From CAYMAZ01 sp964388575 (GTDB taxonomy: Bacteria > Bacteroidota > Bacteroidia > Bacteroidales > DTU049), in assembly GCA_964388575.1 (NCBI GenBank), contig CAYMAZ010000012.1, forward strand, positions 11,355-75,354: 64,000 bases of DNA. Reading direction: 5' to 3'. Made by a program: the position numbers and the translations under genes. The notes beneath the pieces are model-generated. The model searched no databases and was not told where the DNA came from. It worked only from the letters and a program-made list of their open reading frames with translations. Below are positions 57,859-64,000 of the stretch, piece by piece (position 1 is the stretch's first letter; the number at the start of each line of letters is the position of its first letter).

Positions 57859-58300
57859 TTTTCAGATTCTCGGGGAGAGGTGGAAATTTGGAGGCAGGTT
57901 TCTGTTGCAATTTTGCTTCAATACTCAATGTTGCATGAGGGACTGCACGCAGGCGTTCTTTTGAGATCAGATTTCCTGTGACTCTGCAAATTCCATAGGT
58001 TTTGTTTTCTATCCTGATGAGTGCAGCTTCAAGTGATTTGATAAATTTCTGTTGTCTGGCAGCAAGATGGCTGTTTTCTTCTTTTGACATTACTGAATAA
58101 CCTTCTTCCAGTACTTTAAATGTGGGGGATGTATCCAGAGTGTCGTTTTCATTTTTTCCAGTAAAAGCATCTGTTAGGAGCTCCAGATCATGACGTGCTT
58201 TTTCAAGTTTTCTCATGATAAGATCTTTGAACTCCTGCAATTCCTCATCACTGTAACGGGCTTTTGGCTGCTCTTTACTACTTTCGGTTTTTTTTGCCAT
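57836..58300 (-). CDS. dksA: DksA/TraR-like protein lacking most zinc ligands
   Basis: 154 residues. An N-terminal coiled coil (DEELQEFKDLIMRKLEKARH) is followed by a zinc-finger-like C-terminus reading YGICRVTGNLISKERLRAVP and ending in HATLSIEAKLQ. The four Cys of typical DksA are reduced to one; the second is Thr, and the C-terminal Cys pair is replaced. By recall this is the normal Bacteroidota form. It binds RNA polymerase through the secondary channel in relatives. It lies six bases after ileS and is followed by lspA, an operon order common in this phylum. Confidence 0.85.
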   Translation of the reverse strand: MAKKTESSKEQPKARYSDEELQEFKDLIMRKLEKARHDLELLTDAFTGKNENDTLDTSPTFKVLEEGYSVMSKEENSHLAARQQKFIKSLEAALIRIENKTYGICRVTGNLISKERLRAVPHATLSIEAKLQQKPASKFPPLPENLKSDDQQND

Positions 58301-58305
58301 GATAT

Positions 58306-61300
58306 TTATTTTTTTTCTACTTTTTTTACTTTAACACGGATTTCATTGTTCTCAAATACTTCAATTCCGACAGATTCCCCATTGTTGATGCCGTTGAGAG
58401 CTTCAAGTTTATCTGCCAGAATTTCGCTGCAAATATACTGATAATTGTTTTGAATGGATTGTAAAATTTCATTATGTGCTTCAAACTCAACAATTATTCT
58501 GTCTGTTACTTCAAACCCACTTTCTTTTCTGATGTTCTGAATTCTATTGATGAATTCCCTTGCAATCCCTTCTTCACGTAAAGTATCAGTTATTGTTATG
58601 TCAAGTGCTACAGTAAGGCCTGACTCAACATTCACAACCCACCCTGGAATGTCTTCAGTGATGATTTCAACTTCATTCAGTTCAATAACAATCGTTTGGT
58701 CTGCCATTTCACATGAAATTTTCCCTTCATTTTCAATCTGTTGAATTTGTTCAGGAGTAAAACCAGCAATGGCAGCCGCTACATCTTTCATGATCTTTCC
58801 ATATTTCGGACCAAGAAGTTTGAAATTGGCTTTGATGGTTTTCACCAGAAATCCTTCTGATTGAGTAAGAAATTCAATTTCTTTAACATTCACTTCAGAT
58901 TTAATGAGGTCGGCAACCTGTTCAATTTGTTTCTGTAAACGGGCATCCTGAATGGGTATGATGATTTTGGAAAGAGGTTGCCTTACTCTGATATTGGTTC
59001 GTTTCCTTAAAGAAAGTATCATTGAGGAAAGTTGACGAGCAAGCTGCATCCTTTCTTCCAGTGATTCATCAATTTGGTCTTGATTCAATTCAGGGAAATT
59101 TGTCAAATGCACTGAAATTACTTGTTTCTTTCCGCTAGCTGAATTCAGATCGTTGAACAATTGTTCACTATAGAACGGAGCAATTGGAGAACTCAGGATT
59201 GCAATTGTTTCCAGACATGTATATAGTGTTTGATATGCCGAGATTTTATCTGTTGAATACTCACCTTTCCAGAAACGGCGACGGCACAAACGTACGTACC
59301 AGTTGCTCAGAATATCAGTCACAAACTCCTGGATGTCTCTGGCAACCCTGGTTGGTTCATAATCTGCGTAATGATTATCGGAACGTTTTATAAGTGAATT
59401 CAGTTCAGATAAAATCCATCTGTCAATTTCAGGACGATCTGCATAGGGAACTTCTGATTCGTTATAGGAGAAATTGTCAATGTTGGCATATAATGCAAAA
59501 AATGAATAGGTATTAAAAAGTGTCCCGAACATTTTTCTCATGGTTTCACCAACACCATCTTCGTCAAATTTCAGATTGTCCCATGGCATTGCATTGCTGA
59601 TCATATACCATCTAAGGGGATCTGGACCATACTTCTGAATAATTTCAAACGGATCAACGGCATTTCCAAGACGTTTTGACATTTTATTTCCGTTTTTATC
59701 GAGAACAAGCCCGTTTGAAATGACGGTTTTAAAAGCAACAGAATCAAAAACCATTGTTGCAATTGCATGTAGTGTAAAAAACCAGCCCCTGGTCTGATCA
59801 ACACCTTCGGCAATGAAATCAGCAGGGAATTTTTTTGAGAATTCGTCTGTGTTTTCAAAAGGATAGTGCAATTGAGCATATGGCATAGCGCCAGAGTCAA
59901 ACCATACATCAATCAGGTCGCTTTCACGTATCATGGGTTTTCCGGAAGGAGAAACGAGGATGATGTCATCAACATACGGACGATGAAGATCAATTTTTCG
60001 ATAATTTTCTTCAGCCATATTTCCTGGTTCAAAACCGGAATAGGGGTTGGAGTTCATCAGCCCTGCATCGATACTTTTTTCAATTTCACGATAAAGTTCT
60101 TCAACAGATCCGATGCAAATCATCTCTTTACGATCTTCTGTTGTCCAGACAGGAAGCGGAATCCCCCAGTAGCGTGAACGGCTCAGGTTCCAGTCTACCA
60201 GATTCTCTAACCAGTTGCCAAATCTGCCGGTTCCTGTTGAAGCCGGTTTCCAGTTGATTGTATTGTTCAGCTCAATCATTCTGTCTTTTAAAGCTGTCGT
60301 TCTGATGAACCAGGAGTCAAGAGGATAATACAGTATCGGTTTGTCAGTTCTCCAACAGTGGGGGTAGGAGTGTTCGTATTTTTCGGTTTTAAATGCTTTG
60401 TTTTCCTTTTTCAGTTTGATAATGATATCTATGTCTACCGGAGTTGTTGATTTTTCATCAGATTCAGGTTCGAATTCAGATTTTACGTATCGACCAGCAA
60501 ACTCGCCCATCGTTTCAATAAATTTTCCCTGTTTGTCAACCATGGTGAGCGAACCAACTTCAAATTTCTTTGCAACCCTGAAGTCGTCAGCACCAAAACT
60601 TGGCGCAATATGAACGATACCGGTTCCGTCTTCTGTGGTTACAAAATCATCAAGTAATACCATAAAAGCATCACCGTCTTCAGGTTGTGCATATGGCAGT
60701 AATTGTTCAAAACGAATACCTTCAAACAGATGTCCATCGTACTCCTCAATTATTTTCCAGGGAATCTGTTTCTGACCGGGTTCATAAGAATCAAAATCCA
60801 ACTGGCCATTTTCATCAGAAAAATATTTTCCGAGCAGATCTTTTGCCAGAATGACTGTTTGTGGTAGAAATGTGTATGGATTGAATGTTTTAACCAATGC
60901 ATAGGTGATTCTGGAGTTCATTGCCAGAGCTGTGTTTGAAGGGAGTGTCCATGGCGTAGTTGTCCATGCAAGAAAGTACAGATCACCATGAATATTTGAG
61001 AACAGATTTTCGGACATCTTATTCCGGATCACTCTGAACTGAGCTACAACAGTATTGTCTTTAACATTTTTGTAGCATCCGGGCTGATTCAGTTCGTGTG
61101 TACTTAGACCAGTTCCAGCAGCAGGTGAATAAGGTTGAATAGAATATCCTTTATACAAGAGATTTTTGTCGTATAGTTGACGAAGCAAATACCAAACAGT
61201 TTCAATATATTTATTGTCAAAAGTAATGTAAGGATTATCAAGGTCAAGCCAATAGCCCATTTTAACTGTTAGTTCATCCCATAAGTCTTTGTATTTCATT

Positions 61301-61674
61301 ACCTCAGAGCGACATTCATTGTTGTATTCAGAAATAGAAATTGATTTGCCGATATCTTCTTTTGTAATGCCAAGTTTCTTTTCGACACCGATTTCAACAG
61401 GCAGTCCGTGCGTGTCCCACCCGGCTTTGCGTTTTACCTGATAGCCTTTGAGTGTTTTGTAACGACAAAAAATATCTTTGATGGTTCGAGCCATCACATG
61501 ATGAATACCCGGAATTCCATTAGCAGAAGGAGGACCTTCATAAAACACATACTCAGACTTCCCTTCCCTGGTGTTGATGCTTTTCTCAAATAAAGATTCC
61601 TTTTCCCAGAATGCATCAATTGTTTTTGCAGTAATTGTAAAATCAGGTTTTTTGTATTCTTTGTACTTGCCCAT
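58306..61674 (-). CDS. ileS: Isoleucyl-tRNA synthetase
   Basis: 1122 residues, class I synthetase. The HIGH-type motif is GIHHVMARTIKD near residue 55, the KMSKS motif is KMSKRLGN near residues 661-668, and the editing domain carries TTPWTLPSNTALAM near 240. The C-terminal anticodon and extension domains are long, as in the type with eukaryote-like features. It charges tRNA-Ile in the cytoplasm. It heads an ileS-dksA-lspA operon. A -7 match (minus-strand TAATTTTG, 61696-61703) lies 21 bases before the ATG. Confidence 0.95.
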   Translation of the reverse strand: MGKYKEYKKPDFTITAKTIDAFWEKESLFEKSINTREGKSEYVFYEGPPSANGIPGIHHVMARTIKDIFCRYKTLKGYQVKRKAGWDTHGLPVEIGVEKKLGITKEDIGKSISISEYNNECRSEVMKYKDLWDELTVKMGYWLDLDNPYITFDNKYIETVWYLLRQLYDKNLLYKGYSIQPYSPAAGTGLSTHELNQPGCYKNVKDNTVVAQFRVIRNKMSENLFSNIHGDLYFLAWTTTPWTLPSNTALAMNSRITYALVKTFNPYTFLPQTVILAKDLLGKYFSDENGQLDFDSYEPGQKQIPWKIIEEYDGHLFEGIRFEQLLPYAQPEDGDAFMVLLDDFVTTEDGTGIVHIAPSFGADDFRVAKKFEVGSLTMVDKQGKFIETMGEFAGRYVKSEFEPESDEKSTTPVDIDIIIKLKKENKAFKTEKYEHSYPHCWRTDKPILYYPLDSWFIRTTALKDRMIELNNTINWKPASTGTGRFGNWLENLVDWNLSRSRYWGIPLPVWTTEDRKEMICIGSVEELYREIEKSIDAGLMNSNPYSGFEPGNMAEENYRKIDLHRPYVDDIILVSPSGKPMIRESDLIDVWFDSGAMPYAQLHYPFENTDEFSKKFPADFIAEGVDQTRGWFFTLHAIATMVFDSVAFKTVISNGLVLDKNGNKMSKRLGNAVDPFEIIQKYGPDPLRWYMISNAMPWDNLKFDEDGVGETMRKMFGTLFNTYSFFALYANIDNFSYNESEVPYADRPEIDRWILSELNSLIKRSDNHYADYEPTRVARDIQEFVTDILSNWYVRLCRRRFWKGEYSTDKISAYQTLYTCLETIAILSSPIAPFYSEQLFNDLNSASGKKQVISVHLTNFPELNQDQIDESLEERMQLARQLSSMILSLRKRTNIRVRQPLSKIIIPIQDARLQKQIEQVADLIKSEVNVKEIEFLTQSEGFLVKTIKANFKLLGPKYGKIMKDVAAAIAGFTPEQIQQIENEGKISCEMADQTIVIELNEVEIITEDIPGWVVNVESGLTVALDITITDTLREEGIAREFINRIQNIRKESGFEVTDRIIVEFEAHNEILQSIQNNYQYICSEILADKLEALNGINNGESVGIEVFENNEIRVKVKKVEKK

Positions 61675-61695
61675 GTAAGTGAAAATTTAAGTTTG

Positions 61696-61703
61696 CAAAA
61701 TTA
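61696..61703 (-). promoter_or_regulatory. -7 element of the ileS operon
   Basis: Minus strand TAATTTTG fits TAnnTTTG; no T-box-like leader is present. Confidence 0.4.
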
Positions 61704-61909
61704 CAAAAATTTTAAAAACCGAATGGAAAGAAGTTTTAAGTGTTAGAGTGTTAGAGGTCTTCTTAATCAATTTTTGCGAATGGTTCAATAAAAAATGAAC
61801 CTCAACGATGCAAAGTTCTCTTGTTTCATAAGGTGTTGTTTATAGAGACGGATGACAGGTGATTCATCATTATGTCAAAATTGACGAATGATCCGTAATT
61901 TATTTTTAT

Positions 61910-61917
61910 TATTTTTG
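61910..61917 (+). promoter_or_regulatory. -7 element of the acidic lipoprotein gene
   Basis: TATTTTTG fits TAnnTTTG, 38 bases before the ATG. Confidence 0.35.
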
Positions 61918-61955
61918 CCTTGATTGATATTGTTGTCAAAATATAAACTTTAATT

Positions 61956-62549
61956 ATGAGACCCATGAAAAAAATCGTTTTATGCATTGCACTGATTGCA
62001 TTGATTGCTTGCAATACTTCCAACAAAAAAAGCGGGATTATTGAACCCGAAAACGAAAACTTTGCAGCCTTTCTGGATTATTTCGGGCAGGGAAATTTGC
62101 CTCTGGAAATTAAAGGATGTTATATCAATCCGGAGGGGTTGAAAGAGTTTGATGATGACGAATATTCAGAATTTGTGGATCCGTATTCATTTGCTTACAT
62201 GCAGATACCAGCCGGTGGTAACTATATCGCCGTCATCACTTTGCAGGCAGCTGATTGTTTGATTCCGGTGTTATCAACCTATAAGCCAGATGGTCAGCTT
62301 ATTGACAGGAAAGATATTGCAATTGGGTACTGTGGTATGGATTGTGGTTTCACTTGCGAAGAGTATTTGATCATTCAAAATGATTATTCAATATACACTT
62401 CAGACACAATTACTTCATGTGAATGCGATGATCTTTGGGAAATTATTCCGGAAACGTGTGAACATTATGTTATCTTCAAAAAGGGCAAACTCAAAAGTGA
62501 TGGAAAAATCGAGTTATCAGAAGAAAATAACCAACCATTAAAAGATTAG
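61956..62549 (+). CDS. Acidic lipoprotein of unknown function
   Basis: 197 residues (Met at 61956; Met4 is an alternative). Lipobox at LIACNTS (Cys22 or 19). The mature protein is acidic and Cys-rich for its size (CYINPEGLKEF, IGYCGMDCGFTCEEY, SCECDDLWEIIPETCEHY), suggesting disulfides or metal binding outside the cytoplasm. I recognise no family. It is a single gene between ileS and glyA, with its own -7 element. Confidence 0.6.
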   Translation: MRPMKKIVLCIALIALIACNTSNKKSGIIEPENENFAAFLDYFGQGNLPLEIKGCYINPEGLKEFDDDEYSEFVDPYSFAYMQIPAGGNYIAVITLQAADCLIPVLSTYKPDGQLIDRKDIAIGYCGMDCGFTCEEYLIIQNDYSIYTSDTITSCECDDLWEIIPETCEHYVIFKKGKLKSDGKIELSEENNQPLKD

Positions 62550-62636
62550 TATTTTATCCATTCACTACAAACTAATTTTTATCTGACCTTTTCTCTCATA
62601 TTCATGAATCTGATCAGTTTACTCAAACAATTTTCA

Positions 62637-62644
62637 TAATTTTG
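62637..62644 (+). promoter_or_regulatory. -7 element of glyA
   Basis: TAATTTTG fits TAnnTTTG, 23 bases before the ATG. Confidence 0.4.
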
Positions 62645-62667
62645 CAGTAAACTTAAATTACAGAATT

Positions 62668-63948
62668 ATGAAACGCGACACACAGATTTTTGATCTGATT
62701 CAAAAGGAAAGAGAACGTCAGATGCATGGAATAGAGCTGATCGCATCTGAAAACTTTGTAAGTGACCAGGTGCTTGAAGCAATGGGATCAGTATTAACCA
62801 ACAAATATGCTGAAGGATATCCGGGAAAAAGATATTACGGAGGATGTCAGATTGTTGATCAGACGGAACAGCTGGCAATAGACCGGTTGAAAGAATTATT
62901 CGGGGCTGAATATGCAAATGTGCAACCCCATTCAGGTGCTCAGGCGAATATGGCAGTAATGCTTGCCTGTTTGAAACCTGGAGATAAATTTATGGGTCTT
63001 GATCTAGCGCATGGAGGTCACCTTTCTCACGGTTCTCCTGTAAATTCTTCAGGAATTCTGTATAATGCCGTTTCATACAAAGTTGATGAAGAGAGTGGAA
63101 CAGTGAACTATGAAACCATGCGCGAAGTTGCTCTGAATGAAAGGCCAAAGCTGATCGTTGCAGGTGCATCAGCATACAGTCGTGACTGGGATTATAAAAT
63201 CATGCGTGAAATTGCTGATGAGATCGGGGCAATTCTAATGGCTGATATTGCACATCCAGCCGGATTGATTGCAAAAGGATTATTGAATAATCCAGTACCA
63301 TATTGCCATGTGATTACTTCCACAACCCATAAGACACTCCGCGGACCAAGGGGTGGGATCATCATTATGGGAAAAGATTTTGAAAATCCATGGGGGTTGA
63401 CTACTCCCAAGGGAGAAATCAAGATGATGAGTCAGATTTTTGATTCAGCTGTATTCCCGGGAATTCAGGGTGGACCTCTTGAGCATGTAATTGCTTCTAA
63501 AGCTGTCGCATTTGGTGAAGCACTGACAGATGATTATCATAGATATATTCAGCAAGTGCAGAAAAATGCGCTTGTGCTGGCAAAACATTTTGTAAATTCA
63601 GGCTATAAAGTTATTTCTGACGGAACCGATAATCATCTGATGCTGATTGACCTCAGAAGTAAGTTTCCTGATATTTCAGGGAAAAAAGTGGAAAATACAC
63701 TTGTGCTTGCTGATATTACAATCAACAAGAATATGGTTCCATTTGATCACCGTTCACCATTTCTGACATCAGGAATTCGTGTGGGAACACCGGCAATTAC
63801 AACCCGTGGTCTGAAAGAAGAACATATGAGTGTTATTGTTGATCTTATTGACAGAGTGATTTCTAATATTGATGATGAAAATTCCATTACTGCTGTCAAA
63901 AAGCAGGTCAATGAAATGATGACTGCATTTCCTCTGTTTGCCTGGTAA
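62668..63948 (+). CDS. glyA: Serine hydroxymethyltransferase
   Basis: 426 residues, the standard bacterial length. ELIASENFVSDQVLEAMGS is the typical N-terminus; YAEGYPGKRYYGG and the PLP lysine Lys222 in TSTTHKTLRGPRGG follow, and the C-terminus contains GIRVGTPAITTRGLKEE. It interconverts serine and glycine with tetrahydrofolate and supplies one-carbon units, complementing gcvT in the same window. Single gene with promoter and terminator. Confidence 0.97.
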   Translation: MKRDTQIFDLIQKERERQMHGIELIASENFVSDQVLEAMGSVLTNKYAEGYPGKRYYGGCQIVDQTEQLAIDRLKELFGAEYANVQPHSGAQANMAVMLACLKPGDKFMGLDLAHGGHLSHGSPVNSSGILYNAVSYKVDEESGTVNYETMREVALNERPKLIVAGASAYSRDWDYKIMREIADEIGAILMADIAHPAGLIAKGLLNNPVPYCHVITSTTHKTLRGPRGGIIIMGKDFENPWGLTTPKGEIKMMSQIFDSAVFPGIQGGPLEHVIASKAVAFGEALTDDYHRYIQQVQKNALVLAKHFVNSGYKVISDGTDNHLMLIDLRSKFPDISGKKVENTLVLADITINKNMVPFDHRSPFLTSGIRVGTPAITTRGLKEEHMSVIVDLIDRVISNIDDENSITAVKKQVNEMMTAFPLFAW

Positions 63949-63970
63949 CCTTATTTCATCAAAAATTTTG

Positions 63971-64000
63971 AGACGAAAGGAGAAACTTCTTTCGTCTTTT
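63971..64000 (+). terminator. Terminator after glyA
   Basis: AGACGAAAG / CTTTCGTCT stem (63971-63997), ending in TTT at the window edge. Confidence 0.75.

Overview
The window looks like a chromosomal scaffold from an uncultured, probably anaerobic member of the Bacteroidota, most likely Bacteroidales-like. Supporting signs are the low G+C, the recurrent -33 TTTG / -7 TAnnTTTG promoter pattern, type IX secretion (T9SS) C-terminal sorting domains, many short lipoproteins, a ferredoxin-dependent 2-oxoacid oxidoreductase, the FtsX/DUF3098 pair and a zinc-ligand-poor DksA. There are two assembly gaps: 10 N inside korA and 100 N next to tRNA-Ser. No phage, IS transposase or CRISPR array is visible.

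Layout. 0-3 kb: phoH, a small lipoprotein and an O-antigen-ligase-like membrane protein. 3-10 kb: a shikimate cluster (aroB, aroD, aroA, aroC and an aroE-aroK fusion), interrupted by an AT-rich lipoprotein gene and followed by an SDR oxidoreductase. 10-16 kb: a histidine ammonia-lyase with Cys in place of the MIO-forming Ser, the korDABC oxidoreductase and an aminotransferase. 16-27 kb: nine tightly packed minus-strand genes with one clear promoter. They encode a gingipain-fold (C25) protein lacking the expected catalytic His, PgsB, PgsC and PgsW of a poly-gamma-glutamate-type polymer system, a two-repeat secreted protein, an outer-membrane barrel, an LVIVD propeller lipoprotein, a membrane acyltransferase and a three-repeat lipoprotein. 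I read this as a candidate trans-envelope system for making and displaying a polyamino-acid polymer in a Gram-negative cell. 27-32.5 kb: a porin, a sodium symporter, an RRM protein, DUF3098, FtsX and a TSUP permease. 32.6-36 kb: gatE-gatD, the tRNA-dependent amidotransferase normally typical of archaea.

36.8-37.8 kb is a small mobile-looking locus: an intact tRNA-Ser(UGA), an assembly gap, a GIY-YIG nuclease fragment, a second tRNA-Ser copy that is truncated and interrupted inside the anticodon by two 11-bp mini-hairpins, and another GIY-YIG fragment. 38-41 kb: two paralogous T9SS-exported proteins. 41-49 kb: a porin, a lipA-murB fused reading frame, a dCMP deaminase/P-loop kinase/LOG cluster, gcvT, a heptosyltransferase-like gene, a lipoprotein and tatD. 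49-64 kb: a large CUB-like T9SS protein, lipoproteins, nhaD, a fasciclin protein, aminopeptidase P, the ileS-dksA-lspA operon and glyA.

Most of the window is housekeeping. The parts most worth following up are the pgs-centred envelope operon, the tRNA-Ser/GIY-YIG element, gatDE in a bacterium, the lipA-murB and aroE-aroK fusions, and the two enzymes with altered catalytic residues (HutH, C25). All calls come from reading translated sequence and motifs; no database search was run.
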